A DNA stretch of 64,000 nt from NCBI GenBank assembly GCA_035578155.1, contig JAPWDM010000005.1, forward strand, positions 42,422,365 through 42,486,364. Reading direction: 5' to 3'. A program made the position numbers and the translations under genes. Below are positions 34,382-47,639 of this stretch, piece by piece. Source of the DNA: Brachynemurus nebulosus. Its lineage: Eukaryota; Arthropoda; Insecta; Neuroptera; Myrmeleontidae. Below the pieces are notes generated by a model. The model searched no databases. It was not told the origin of the DNA and saw only the letters and a program-made list of their open reading frames with translations. Each line of letters opens with the position of its first letter. Positions within the stretch are counted from its first letter, which is position 1.

Positions 34382-34824
34382 TTATTTCGATTTGCCTTTG
34401 AGTCTATCATACAAGGTCGATTTGGGAACATGGAAATATTCAGCAGCTTGTCTGAGCGATTTTCTTTTATTTTTAATATCGGAAAGCAGGGGCGCAACAA
34501 CTACATATCTACTGGGGGTCCAACAAAAATTTAAATTATCAAATTTTTTGATAACGCAGTTCTCTGATAAAAATGGAAAATGTAATAAAATGTCGTTTCC
34601 GAAAATTTGATTTTCAAATAAAAAATATTAGTAAACCACTAAAAATTTTACTTTTTAATATAAATAAAATAAATTGAAGGGAAAATTTCCACGTAATTTT
34701 ACGGAGTCCGGACCCCTTGGACCTCCCCGGTTGTTGCGCCTCTCTTGAAAAGAGCCCATTTTATGTTATCTAGATTACAGTTTATGTAGTTTATACCCAC
34801 TATCTTTTTATATTGACGCACCAT
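34382..34824 (-). pseudogene. pogo-type transposase N-terminus (HTH_psq), split by a MITE
   Basis: ATG at 34824-34822 opens MVRQYKKIVGINYINCNLDN, then reaches KWAL where the MITE at 34487-34744 interrupts. Beyond it the same frame resumes as SDIKNKRKSLRQAAEYFHVP and KSTLYDRLKGKSK before a TAA at 34384-34382. Removing the MITE and one copy of its duplication leaves an open frame of 58 codons. The A-x-x-F-x-VP-x-STL pattern is the Psq-type helix-turn-helix by which pogo/Tigger transposases bind their ends. The CENPB-type second HTH and the DDE domain are missing, so it is non-functional as a transposase. A small DNA-binding peptide before the MITE landed is conceivable but unproven. Confidence 0.8.
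34487..34744. mobile_element. hAT MITE inside the pogo HTH coding region
   Basis: Tips CAGGGGCGCAACAAC and, inverted, GAGAGGCGCAACAAC. Flanking octamers TCGGAAAG (34479-34486) and TTGAAAAG (34745-34752) agree at 6 of 8 positions, so the duplication has drifted since insertion. 258 bp, non-coding. Confidence 0.75.
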
Positions 34825-34962
34825 GGTGTATGAATTCGCCTCAGCTATAGACAACTTTTTTTGAATCAATTTATAAAAAAAAAAAAAATTAAGCACAATA
34901 CAGCTTTCGTTTTTGGTACATATATTGTCAAAAAAACGCCAAACGTTTTGTTACCAGTCCCT

Positions 34963-34966
<4 letters not shown>

Positions 34967-35036
<70 letters not shown>
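34967..35036. repeat. (TA)n microsatellite
   Basis: About 70 bp of TA repeat inside the pogo-like element. Confidence 0.97.
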
Positions 35037-35037
<1 letters not shown>

Positions 35038-35309
35038 CTGTTTTATTTTTTTTGTACAGCAATTTCTTTATAAGATTTCAAATCGCGCGTTATTTTTAAA
35101 AATTATAAACAATGCGCCTGTAAAATAACAAAATACAAAGATGTCACGTTCACCGCTTTTCTTTGATGACTAACTCATAACTGACAAAATTCAGTAGCAT
35201 AAATTGATCTATGACCTTGTACGGTCATAACACTGACGAAGAAATATCGAGAGGCAACTAGATTCGCCCCTACTGTCTAGGTTCGCCCCAACTGATGGTA
35301 CTTTACCGA

Positions 35310-36215
35310 AAAAACCGCAAATAAAAGCAGAAAATTACAATAGGAAAAATATAGGTCACATAAAAAGTAAGGATTTGTGTAAATAATTAAAAGATACAAT
35401 TCATTCGAAAAAAATCTTTCAAGTATTTCAAGATATTGTGCGCGAACAATAATTATTATATGAAATATACAGACTCGGGCTTCAACGCGAGTATTGTTTT
35501 CAACATTAACTATAGCTAACAGTCTCGGTAGGTAGTACAGATTTAATATTAACAATGCTTTTTACAGATTCTTAAGTGCATATCCATTATGGTAGGTATT
35601 ATATAGACATATTTTACAAAGTACAATCAAATACTACATATATTATATTGTATAGAATACGTTTTGTAATCAAGTCAATTCAAATTTACCATCGTAATAA
35701 TCGTATAGTCATGATGTATGATAAGAATTAATTCATTATTACTAAAGTGTTCATATTTCGATATCAAATTAAAGCGGACGCACGCTCAAAAAAAAAAAAA
35801 AAAAAAAAACAAAAAATATTGTTTCTAAAGAACTAACCAGGTTATAAGTTATGTAACCTCCTTTAATGTTTTCCTTCTTTAATTTTCCCTTCTCTTTGGG
35901 GTTACAAATTAATCATGCAATAATGATTTATTCCAAAAAAGTCACTAATAAAAATTACAGATAATCAAATTTTTTCCAAACTTCCAAATTAAATTTCATT
36001 CGCCTAGGTGTAATAGTTTCCAAAATATGGGTGTTGCCGCCTGCGCGTTCAGTTTGTACAAATAAGTTTGTACAATAAACATGGAATACGGTCAGATGGC
36101 CACACAGTAGCAGCATATCAGTTCAAACCTCAATTTGTTTGCAGTAGTCCTCACTTTACGCAAGCCGCATCAATGCGTTTGATCGAGATACAGTTTTCCC
36201 GTATTTGCATAAACT
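35310..36215. other. AT-rich DNA, no recognised feature
   Basis: Nothing supported; a poly-A run lies at about 35788-35810. Confidence 0.45.
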
Positions 36216-36221
36216 GGTTGT

Positions 36222-36466
36222 GTGGGCCGTAACTAGGTTGGGGCAGCCGAGGCATTGCCCCGGGGTCCCTAGCCAAAGGAGGCCCCCAAGAGAATACAAG
36301 AAATTCCAAATTTTTAAATTCTTGGCAAATTTACCAAGCAGAAAAAAAGGTCGTTTCTTTTTTTGCCAAAGGCCAAAGGCGGAATTTTTTGTTTTTGCCC
36401 GAGGCAGCGTAGAGGCCCCGAATGTACTTTCTGCCCCGGGGCCCCTGAAGATCTAGTAACGGCCTT
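36222..36466. mobile_element. GC-rich hAT-type MITE
   Basis: Ends GGGCCGTAACTAG and CTAGTAACGGCC are inverted. The interior has mirrored GGCCCCGG-type blocks (CCCCGGGGTCCC near 36258 and GCCCCGGGGCCCC near 36433). Flanking octamers (GGTTGTGT and TAATGTGT) agree only partly, so the exact ends are uncertain. Confidence 0.6.
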
Positions 36467-36645
36467 GTAATGTGTAGCTTGAGCATATGGACGAACCATT
36501 AGCCACTAGTAACGATTATAATTTATTATTAATAATGTTGGTTCATGACCAGAATGCAAGCATCCCTTGTTCTGCCCCACAGACATTCCATTAAAAGTAT
36601 TGAAATCAATAGCATTTTTGCCATCGGGCAAATTAACTAAAATTT

Positions 36646-36768
36646 GTCTGCTGTCATTAACAAATGAAGCAAAACTAGACGTACATTTTTGAGTTACTAT
36701 AGTTTAAGAGACAGAAAATTAGGTGCGTCTAATTTTGCTTTTTTGTTTCATTTGTTTAACGACAGATC
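36646..36768. repeat. foldback hairpin, ~120 bp
   Basis: CTGCTGTCATTAACAAATGA pairs with TCATTTGTTTAACGACAG at the far end. The match continues through GCAAAACTAGACG and CGTCTAATTTTGC. Confidence 0.75.
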
Positions 36769-36779
36769 AATTTTAATTT

Positions 36780-39048
36780 CACCTATTGTCGTGTCACCAC
36801 AAAATTGGTAATCGTAATATCGTAAATATTACAACTTAATTCTATGAGTTTTCAATTCAAACCATATTTATTTTCAAAATTTACATATATTAAATACCGG
36901 AAAGATCGATATGTTATTTATAGATGAGTAACATTATTCAATTTGATTATTCAAAATAGAGGAAAATGATGTACGCTTAAATTTTCTGCAAACTATAACA
37001 ATAAATCAAACTCTAGCTCGAAAACAGAATATAATATTTCTATAAATATTACAAAATATCAGTTTTCTATAAATTCAGTTCAATTATATCAGTTTATTTG
37101 TTTAATTCAATTTGAACAAATAGCGAGTAAATAATCGACAGTCGAATGAAAGAGGAAGATAGAATTGGACAAAGAAAGAGATGACTATAGGGACGAATGT
37201 TTATTAAAGATAATTTTCAATTATGAAACTAATGAAATTAATATTTAATTGATATTATATTACAAAAAATAATATCGATAACTTTGTATTAAGTAGGGAG
37301 ATGCCGGCTAGAGTTTATGATAACTGGGCACCAGACATTTGCTCACACGATAACTCCTCACATTGACCACACCGATAAATGGTTACACGGGACAGCTCCA
37401 CACACGGATAAATATGCATGGTTACAAAAGAAAAATCTTCACATTGATAAATAGTTACATCACTTAATAAACAAGCGATACAAAATTAATATATCATGAA
37501 TTTCTTAATAATTTTTAATGAAAAATTCGACTCTTTGAATCCAAACTAACTTATCCAGTTTTATTGTATCCCGCTAGAATATCCCTAGTTTTTAACTAGC
37601 AGATTGGAAATTTTCATCTCACATATAAGTTTCAAAAAAATTATCGGATACAAAAAAATTGAGACATTAATCTGGTCTAAAACTTTTTTAAATTCTAATT
37701 TATTTTGTTTCATTTCTTAAAAGTATACATAGACCTTTGAAAATGTGTCCTCAAAAGAAAATTTAAAAAAAAAATTCGAAAATTTACAAAGTCGAAGCCA
37801 TTTTAATACGGTAGGTTCCGGTATGAGATATAATATTTCCGAACTTTCAATTTCTTCAAATTTGACATGTACCATCAATATGTATTTTTTATGATAGAAA
37901 CTACGGATATTGCGAAATGTTAATTTTTACTCGTTTTACAAAATAAAAGTAAGAAAAAAACGTTAACAAACTAAAGTTTTTTCAAACAGCCGCCATTTCT
38001 AGATTAACAAGAATAAGATGAACTGCTTCTAAACTTTTTTCTAATCGGCTAAATAACTATGTAAATTACGAAAAGATTGACTGGGTAGAGCTTTATTCGT
38101 AATGCCAAATGAATCCGCAGACAATATGTAACGTTTCAAAATTTTTTGCTTTCATAGTTACAAGAAAAATCGTTCGTTATAGATACTGACCCTTATTTGA
38201 AATCCTATGTAAAAATCATTTAAAAATCCTATGTAATAATTATATCTTTTTGCGTCATTTATCTTAAAATTTTCAGTTTAGATTTTTGTACTTAAATTTT
38301 TATTTTTTATCTAACATTTGACGTTCTCTCAAAGAATAGAAAACGAAATAAAATATTTTTCTTTTGGTTAAAAGTTTATCACTTTTAGAATAGTAAAATC
38401 ATGGAAAATTGTTTGAATTTGAGAACACGTCAGCCCTTAAATATAAATTTATCGATTTTGCGATAAAAATCATTTTTCTACCATTTTCTCACTATTCCTT
38501 TTAATTGACTCTCAATTTACAATTACACGTCCATGGCGAAGTCGCCACACAAATAATTTATAGCTTTAAACATCGTAAAAAACATTTTCAAGTTAACAAG
38601 AGCAGATGTTATCAATATTTTGATAAAATATAAAAATAAATTTAAAAATATAGAGAATAACTTTTTTTTACTATTAATAAAAAAAACATAAAGAAAGTAG
38701 ATAGAAAAAGGAATATTTCTCTATTTTACCACCAATATTTTATTTGAAATATAAAAAAAAAATAATTTAATAAATATATACCCGTTTTATATCTACGTAT
38801 ATCAATCTACTCTAAAACTCTAAACTCTTATTACACATTAGACGGCTACGAAATTGAATTATGCTTCGTCCCATATTATGATCCTGCTGTCCCGTAGTAC
38901 TAGTTTATTATTGTGGTTATTGATTTTCATAAGAGAAGTCCTCACAACAAATAGAGTTGTGCTCTAAAAGCTCACTCACTGGTCCGATGTTGGCATGTTA
39001 TATCAAGCTCGCAACTACAAACGTTTGTTTATATACAAATGTAAGTTA

Positions 39049-39050
<2 letters not shown>
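36780..39050. other. AT-rich DNA, no recognised feature
   Basis: Over 2 kb with no supported feature. A CACA-rich stretch with loosely repeated GGTTACA and GATAA phrases lies at about 37330-37450. Confidence 0.4.

Positions 39051-39053
<3 letters not shown>

Positions 39054-39132
<79 letters not shown>
39054..39132. repeat. (TA)n microsatellite
   Basis: About 79 bp of TA repeat, 137 bp upstream of the next Helentron-like 5' tip. Confidence 0.97.
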
Positions 39133-39134
<2 letters not shown>

Positions 39135-39593
39135 CTCTATCTAAACGCACATGAACCAAACCTCATACAGAACCAATACTAACAAAGTATATTATGGTAT
39201 TTACTTGTTGCGCGTTGTTGCACGAGTCTAAACGGCGAGCTCATTATATGTTATATAAATATATTCAAATACCCCTGTCGCAGCATCCTGCATAATATAG
39301 CGAATTTCTGTTTATAAAAAATAGTTTTTCTCGGAAAGTAGTTGACATAGAAAAATAGTTTAAAGACCTTTTTATGTAACTTTTTCTCCTCTTTTAAATG
39401 GTGTAAAAAAATTTAACTAAAATTTTTGAATAAGTGGAAATTTTGGCAAAAAACTAATTTCTTGCAAGAACAAAAACTATGTTCCTGACATCCGACGTGT
39501 CTGGCTGATGGACTCATCCAAGGGTTTGGGACTTCCAATGTTTTCACCAAATTTCGTAAAAATTGGGTACTTCGGTCGAAAGTTATCGCGCGG

Positions 39594-39742
<149 letters not shown>

Positions 39743-39747
39743 TTATA

Positions 39748-40542
<795 letters not shown>

Positions 40543-40701
40543 TTTAGTAAATATTATTTTCGGTTTTTAGGGACCTCAAAACAAATTTCTGCCATAGTCC
40601 CAGGCTCAAGTCGCGTCATGACAGTGGCTGTAATAGCTGAATTCCATTCTGGAAATTCGCTAAAAAATGTTTTAGGGTTGTAAAAATAGATATTTTTTTT
40701 T

Positions 40702-42348
40702 TAGTCGAATTTTCTCCGAAAAATTAGACTTATACAGTCTATACGATAGGAGCTGCGAGAGGCGAGACCAGGGGCGCTATCCGTTTTCGGACCCGTAGAA
40801 CACGATTATGTAAAAAAAAAGATGTCTGATATATATATATATATATATTTTCCCGCAACCTTTTAATATGTGTAGGGCCCCCCTATGGAAGTTAAGAGAT
40901 GAAATTTGGTAAGTGGGGCTTATTCCGATGCACAACAATACTATCAAAGTGGGGTCAAATTTTGGGCAAATTTTTTTTCGGACCCGACCTTTAAGGGGGT
41001 GGTGGGGGGCGGAAAAGCAATAAAACTTTTCCAAACCGGTTTTAAATAATGTTTCGGTCAATTATCTACAACATATCCAAAATTCAGCTTCCTAGGATGA
41101 TATGGTGGGAGTAGAGGGGGGAAAAACGATTTTCGCTGGATCTAACAGGCCCCCAGCCCCCCAGAATTAACGTAGAGGGTTGAAATTTGGTGTGTTGATA
41201 AAGTTCGTACCTAGGTTGCGCTTTTTGGAGGTTTTAATATTTTACCCCCACCCCCCTCATTTTTAAGCTACAATTTCATGCATTTTCGACGTTTTCGAAG
41301 TTTGTACCACTCGCACAGGTCACCCGAATAAACCTAGAGGGCTGAAATTTTGTATTCGGATTGAGTTAGTATCAAGGGGGTGCCTTTTGGGGGTTTCGAC
41401 TTTTAACCCCTACCCCCACCATTTTTATACCCAAAAGAACATGATTTTTCTTTTTTTTTAACAGTTTCGTTCGGGTCAAAATCTCCCCAAATAAACCTAG
41501 AGGGCTGAAATTTGGTGTACAGGTTAAGCTAATAGCCAGACACTGTTTTTTGGAGGTTTCAACTTTTAACCCTTACCCCCACGATTTTTACGCCAATATT
41601 TCCTTAATTTTTTTGCTTGTTTTCTAACACGTCTAGAGACTCCATAAGGAAACCTAGAGGGCTGAAATTTTGTACGTGTATTCAGTTAGTATCCAGCTAG
41701 TACCTTGTAGGGAGTCCACATCACTTTTCCCCCCACTTCTCCCATTTTTACATCGGAATTGAATGCTATTGTTAAATGTGTTTTAAAAGCATTATGTTTA
41801 TTCTAAATACAAGTAGGCGAATAGTAATTTTAAAAAATTTAAAAAAAGTGAACTTACTTTTATGACAAATGAAATACATACATATTAAGTAATTTAAAAA
41901 TGTTATTAAAGTCACTGTTTATTTATAAATTAGGAATTTTGGATTTTTAGTATTTATAAAATAGAAATTTTGGATTTTTTTGGAAAGAAAAAATATCTTT
42001 ATAAAGGCCTTCCAGTTTACTATTGAAGGTCCTTTTTTAATATTTAAAACTAAAACATAAAGGCAATTAGCGGATAAACATGGGCAGGAATGTCCTCGTA
42101 CGAATTGTGTTGGCTTTTTTTCTGCTACCTGTTTTCGGCACAAAATTGAAATTTACTGAGATACAGCCCTTAAATACTTAAAACCTTTTTTTAAAGCCTC
42201 GATCAGCCGAACACTCATCACCAGTTTTGAAACCAACAAAATGACAATTCGGTTGTAGACTTTCAATCACATTTCGCTTGTAGACATTCAATACCGAAGA
42301 TGAAGGGGAAAATTCGACTACCGTGATGGGGCCCCGCTGCTCACGGCG
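40702..42348 (-). mobile_element. Helentron-like element, family 2, long copy
   Basis: Inverted relative to 23493-24378. The 5' tip is at the right (42348 leftward: CGCCGTGAGCAGCGGGGC, then TAGTCGAATTTTC). The 3' stem-loop is at 40702-40727 (GTCGAATTTTC with GAAAAATTAG). The outer segments are highly similar to the compact copy, while the middle (about 40850-41720) holds ~160-bp tandem repeats absent there. Two short minus-strand frames (41919-42143, 42178-42414) contain no domain I recognise, and equivalent sequence in the other copy is frame-broken, so I do not call genes. It follows the family-1 element after only 40 bp. Confidence 0.7.
40880..41720 (+). repeat. ~160-bp degenerate tandem array
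   Basis: The phrase AACCTAGAGGGCTGAAATTT or a variant recurs at about 41169, 41331, 41494 and 41651 (157-163 bp apart), with a looser unit near 40891. Each is followed by a GGAGGTTT-like block and a C-rich block (ACCCCCACC). Confidence 0.85.
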
Positions 42349-42399
42349 TTTTTTTGTATATATGTTGAAAAAATTACAAATAACAATAGACAGATCTAC

Positions 42400-44030
42400 T
42401 AAAATGTTTATCAAACGTATCTGTTCAGTGGATTACACAAGCTCATATTTAAATAAAGCGGTTTGGTTTGAGTGCTACCAGCTTCCCAGTTGATATATTA
42501 CGTATGTATAGTTAATTAAGGTATACAGGTTTCCCTAACAAGATTGGCTGCATTGTACGGTCTAGTGTACGGTGAGAGATACAGTTTCCGTTAAGGTGAG
42601 ATGAATTGTGCAGCAAAGTACTAGATGTGTCGAATGCTATCTTCAGACTTTTCAAATTTTATGTAGTTTAGGAGCTGCAGCCAAAAAACCATAATTCTAA
42701 ATTTTTTTTTCTTAACTTTTTACTACTAAAAACTATGGTATTATTATCTATACGTTCTGATAGCACCTTTTAATTGACGTAGAATTTAAATATCTTCTTA
42801 AAATTTGTCCCTGACTTACCGGTTTCCGTCTTATGACCCTGAACTTTCGTTATTCTTATAGAATGTGAAATAGATTTAGACACAATTAAGTAGCTTTTTT
42901 TCTCCCCTTTTTATTGATACTTATATGTTATACAATATGACTTTCATTTATATTTGTATTACTAAATCGTCAGTACCTCGATTTACTACAGAATTAAGCT
43001 TAGGATAGGTAATTTAGTGTGTTGCTGTTTAAAAATTTGGTCAATATATAAGATTTTTTTTAATTTTGAAACCCGTTTAGACATGTTCGTGCTTGAATAA
43101 AGGATCTTGTTAGTACATAATTCTATTTTAACAACTATATTATATTTATAATAATTACTGTGAATGTATACCATTTTGTTTTAAATCAATATTTTTTAAA
43201 CCCTTCACTAAAGCACAAAAGAACTTAGGTATTATACATATACCTAAAATAAATTATTCATTTTACTTTTTGACTTTAGACAATTTGAACAGAAGTATGG
43301 TCACCGCAAAACATAACTTGTTAAAGATGAAATGTCCGCTATAAATATTTAATTTGTTTGTGAAAATATTTTTCGAAAAGTGAGTCAGACATTATGTACG
43401 AGTCTTTAGTTAGGTTAACAACTGCATAGCTGAACACAGAATTTTTCAATTTCATCAAAATAGAAAATTCGAATAATTTAAATTTGTGGTTCATACCTTG
43501 CATGCATGTATCTTTCCATTCAGTCAGTTTTTTTCATTTTGTAAATAATCAGTTTTTTGAACAAAAATTCACTTGAAAGTAACTTTTCTTGGAAAAAAAA
43601 TTAATTAAAAATGTTTCCCTTATGCTGTTTTTCTTTCTTTACAGTTAAGTACTGCATACTTACCTATACAAAGGAATACAATTTATTTAATTCATAGCTC
43701 CCGTACCTACATATAATTTATATTTTCGTACAGTCATATAATATATCCCCCTTAGCGTTATTGTTAGTTGGAAAGTTTTAACGATTATGTCTTTCTATAG
43801 TTGTAAAACGATAGGAAAACTTTTCTGTTTCATATATGGAAGAAAGTATATGCATATATTGAATATTTTCTTTTGCACAGTCTGGGGTTAATATTATAAC
43901 GTCGTAGTGACTTAATAACAACAGCAGTGGAAACTAAAAGCAAATAGAGGTAGTTCATTTTTATATTCGTCATGAAAAACTAATTTACTTTAACTCTAGC
44001 ATACGTATAAAGCTAGTTCCGTGCTCCAGC
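42400..44030. other. AT-rich DNA, no recognised feature
   Basis: Nothing supported. Confidence 0.45.
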
Positions 44031-44036
44031 ATTCCT

Positions 44037-44444
44037 AGTGAATTTTCGAATAGAAAATTCAGCTATTATACCCACTGTCATGACGCGTTTTAAGTTGGGG
44101 ATTATGACAGAAATTTGTTTTGAAGTCCCTAGAAACCGAAAATGACTTTCACTAAAATATATACCTCATTTTTACGAAATTTTGGTGAAAACGTTGCAAG
44201 TCCAAAAATCTTGGATGAGTTCTTCAGCCAGACACGTCTGATGCCCGAAACATGGTCTTTTGGACATTTTGCCAAAATTTCCCCAAATTCAAAAATTTTT
44301 GCGACATTTTTTTACACCACTAGGAAGAGGAGTAAAAATCACATAAAAAAGGTTTTAAACTATTATTCTATGTAAACTGGTTTCCAAGAAAAACGAATTT
44401 TTGTAAATTCGCTACGTTATGCAGAATGCTGCAATAGGGGTATC
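44037..44444 (-). mobile_element. Helentron-like element, family 1, complete short copy without (TA)n
   Basis: The 3' hairpin at the left (AGTGAATTTTC with GAAAATTCAGCT, 44037-44064) and the 5' tip at the right (GCTACGTTATGCAG, then ATGCTGCAATAGGGGTAT). The body matches the other copies (CATTTTCGG-type block inverted, CAGCCAGACACGTCTGATGC). Where others have a long (TA)n core this one has only AAATATATACC, so it shows the unexpanded or collapsed state. About 408 bp. Confidence 0.75.
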
Positions 44445-44771
44445 TTAAATTTCGCACGTTTTATTCGTGACGGAATGAGCGAAGGAATTAAAACTTCCAC
44501 GGAGCGACTCAAATGATATTTTTTATTTTGGACATGTCTATCAATCTGTCACCGATTTTAGATTTTTTAAATAGATTGATTTGAGTCTGTTGCGATCGGT
44601 GATTTTAATCCATTTCCATGCAGAGAAACTATATGGCAAATCACTGCATTCACCTAGTTATTATACAGATGCCCCGAAATTGTACTTTAATAAACTGTAC
44701 AATTATCAATTGTTTCTTGCCCTCACACATCCCGTAAATAGGTTAATTGGCGTTGTGGAATCATCAAAAGT

Positions 44772-44974
44772 CAGGGCCAGCTTAGCCAATAGGCTAACCT
44801 AGGCCAATTTTTAGGGGCGAAAGATTTTGAAAACAGGGCGGCAAAATTTGTAATTGACGTTTCTTTTTTTTTTTTTGCTTGTCAGTTATTTTTTAAGAGA
44901 AAAGGTAGGAAAAACGGTAGGGGCGGCATTTTTCACGTTGCCTAGGCACGACACTCAGGGTTAATCCGGCCCTT
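44772..44974. mobile_element. hAT MITE with near-perfect 8-bp duplication
   Basis: Tips CAGGGCCAGCTTAGCC and, inverted, AAGGGCCGGATTAACC. Octamers TCAAAAGT (44764-44771) and TCAAACGT (44975-44982) differ at one base. The GGGGCGGCATTTTTCACG block is shared, inverted, with 20091-20316. Confidence 0.8.
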
Positions 44975-44989
44975 TCAAACGTGAAGTAA

Positions 44990-45880
44990 TATTGTGAAGT
45001 AAATGAAGTAAAGAGCCCATTCTGAGGTTAAATTTTTCTCATATTAATTTTTTTTACTGAATTTTTTAAACATGATTTCTTGACATATGAAAAACTTGTG
45101 AATTTTATCATATTTATCCTGTTTATTATATTATATCGTGACAAAAACATTAAGGAAGTATAAAAGGAAGAACTTAATTTATTACCATGAATAATATAAT
45201 TTAGGATAAATGAATATCCATTATCCTTTTCACGTAAAACTTTTCAGTTTATATTTCTGGTAGTTTATAAACCAACACATTATTAAAACCGTTTATTCAT
45301 CGGCATCTTTTCCTGTGATCGATTTATTGCCTATTTTCGTAAATGTGAAATATTTATTGTTAGATTTTCAAAAAGTGATACAGGAGAGACCAAAAATATG
45401 TTCTTGTATTTTGTATCAACTAACAAAGTTTTTTTTTGTACGAGTCTGAAAAAGATAAAAACGTGACAATATACAGAGATGTTTAGAGAAATTTCGTACC
45501 GAGATATTTAGAGAAATTTCGTTCTGAAGAAAAATTATTTTCTCTAGTTAAAGAAGCGCGGGCCACTTTAAGCTTATGGGAGGAATTAGTAATAAGAAAT
45601 TCAATATTTTGTATCACAAGATTTGATTTGTCTACACATTTTTTCGACCTAGGTATGTATTTTTAAAATCTGCTTAAGTTTCTGTAATAAGCAATTTAAA
45701 ATGGTGAAAAGATAGCCCCAGAAGAGAGAAGCGATAACAGAAAGAAATTTTAAGCTAGGTATTCATTTAGTTTATGAAAGGAAACATAAATACGTATGCT
45801 CTTTAGTATTTGAAGTTACAAAAGCAAGATAACTAATATGTACAGACAAAAACTGGAAATGGGAAGGATCATTAGAACAG
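44990..45880. other. AT-rich DNA, no recognised feature
   Basis: Only a small direct repeat (TTTAGAGAAATTTCGT at about 45482 and 45509) stands out. Confidence 0.45.
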
Positions 45881-45884
45881 AATA

Positions 45885-46538
45885 TCCTAGTAACCAGTCA
45901 TGTCGTCAGAAATTTGGATCAGATTGACGTCCATCTGCGCCGTTTCTGACGAATATATAGACGGCAGACTGTGGACAGAATCTAACGTCAGGAAAAGACG
46001 CCACAGATACGCAAGTCTGACGAATAATTTTTATAACAAATCGGTCGATAGACTTACGTCAGAAAGACGGCAGCTACCTGCTTTAAATTTTCCCCTCCCA
46101 TAAGTTTTCAGCGGTTGTCATTTTCATTTTTTTAATTGTGTTTAATTATTAAACAAAACTGAAAAATTATAAGTTTTTTCAGTTATTGACGAATATAGTT
46201 TTATTAAACGTTTAAAAATGAAACAATTTTTTTACATTTTAAGCTTATTTTGTTACAGATTCAGTTTAAAAAAATCATGTAAGCTTACGAGATTGTATAG
46301 TATATAATACAATCTCAAGAATTTAAAGCAGGTAGCTACCGTTTTTCTGCCGTTAGTCTGTCTTATTCGTCAGACTTTCGTATCTGTGCCGTCTTTTCCT
46401 GACGTTAGATTCTGTCGACAGTCTGCCGTCTGTATATTCGTCAGAAACGGCGCAGATGGACGTCAATCTGACGAAGGCTAATGTAGACCGAACTACGTAA
46501 TCTGATGTCAGTCTGACGTCATAAGTTGGTTACTAGGA
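45885..46538. mobile_element. foldback element with TA flanks and repeated TCTGACG motifs
   Basis: Tips TCCTAGTAACCAGTC and, inverted, TCCTAGTAACCAACT; TA sits immediately outside both. Arms of about 215 bp are mirror copies (for example GTCCATCTGCGCCGTTTCTG with CAGAAACGGCGCAGATGGAC). They contain many copies of TCTGACG or its inverse CGTCAGA. The loop is about 225 bp of AT-rich DNA. No coding signal; the 67-codon frame here is a by-product of the arm sequence. Confidence 0.85.
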
Positions 46539-46549
46539 TACGTTTGTAT

Positions 46550-47630
46550 AAAATTTAGAAGATATTTGTAAGCATACAAGCAAAAAATTAAAGCGTATAG
46601 CCAGATGGGTATAGGTCAGGGGTTTTTAAATTGTTGTGTGCGTACGCCTTAAAAAAGGAAATTTAAAAAAAAAGGAAAAAAACTTACAAATTTTAAAACG
46701 CTTCGGTACCGACATTTTTATTTAAAATGCGAACCATACTTTTAGGGCTTGATTGAGCATCACGTGATTGAGTTCTATGTTAAAACTGATCAATTCAAAA
46801 GGAGGGAAAATTCATAAAAGTAAAACAATTTTTATTTTTTTATTATTATTTTTTTTAGGATATTTGAGTTAAAGTGACCCCTGCAAGATTACCTATCACG
46901 AAACTATTTCTTATAGGTACTATTAATATTTCCAATTATTTTGATTTTTGCTATGAAGAAAGTAATAAACAAGAATACCGATAACAAGAACTTGAAAACG
47001 TTATTTTGGGAGACAGGGGGTACTCATAAATGAAAAACTAACTCACTGGTTACGTAAAAAGGTTTGAGAATCGCTGACCTAAGTAATCGGCCCCGATAGC
47101 AGATTATTTTACCAACTTTATTAACGGTATGGTAAAATTAATAGTAATTGATATATATTACCTTTATGGCCAAAACTAAGTAGTTATAGGAATACCTGAA
47201 AAGAAAATATTAAAAAATGACACTCTTCCCTATTTTTTGTCTCTTTTTTTTGGTAACTACTTTATGCAAATAGACAAACAATTTAAAAATAGCATGAAAA
47301 CAAATACCCACAGACATATTATCGTACCAGTCCTCTTTATTAAGAATAATAAGAAGAATAAAATTCAATTCAATATTATTCTTATAGGGTTTCTGTTGAG
47401 TGACCACTTAAAAAAATACAGTAACACATGCATTTATTGCCATATAAAGTCTAATTAAAATTCAAGGGATACAACATGATAAAAAAATTCCCAATCTATC
47501 GAACAGCGCCTCCTGTAGGTCCAACGCCGGAATTAAACATGTCAGGCGACTTGATCTTCTTTATCTCCGATATTTTCTGAGATAATCAAGGAAAATTGAT
47601 ACAGGGTATAGTCGTTAGACCTTAAGGTGA
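46550..47630. other. AT-rich DNA, no recognised feature
   Basis: Nothing supported. Confidence 0.45.
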
Positions 47631-47639
47631 TAGCAATCA

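Larger units (their letters stand above)
33998..35298 (-). mobile_element. pogo-like element, internally deleted, with nested insertions
   Basis: Tips CCGTCAGTTGGGGAGAATAT (left) and, inverted, CCATCAGTTGGGGCGAACCT (right). TA lies immediately outside both (33996-33997 and 35299-35300). GATTCGCCCC repeats occur inside both ends. On the minus strand it encodes a HTH_psq-type N-terminus of a pogo-family transposase but no catalytic domain. It contains a hAT MITE, a (TA)n tract and a Helentron-like 3' hairpin. Confidence 0.8.

Noticed and set aside
41919..42414. Two minus-strand frames in the family-2 element as possible genes
   Set aside because: No recognisable domain, and the homologous sequence at 23493-23850 is broken in the equivalent frame.
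45900..46103. 67-codon plus-strand frame
   Set aside because: Lies in the left arm of a foldback; its composition comes from repeated CGTCAGA motifs.
47210..47458. Overlapping frames on both strands near 47.3 kb
   Set aside because: AT-driven, lysine/asparagine/isoleucine-rich, no motif.
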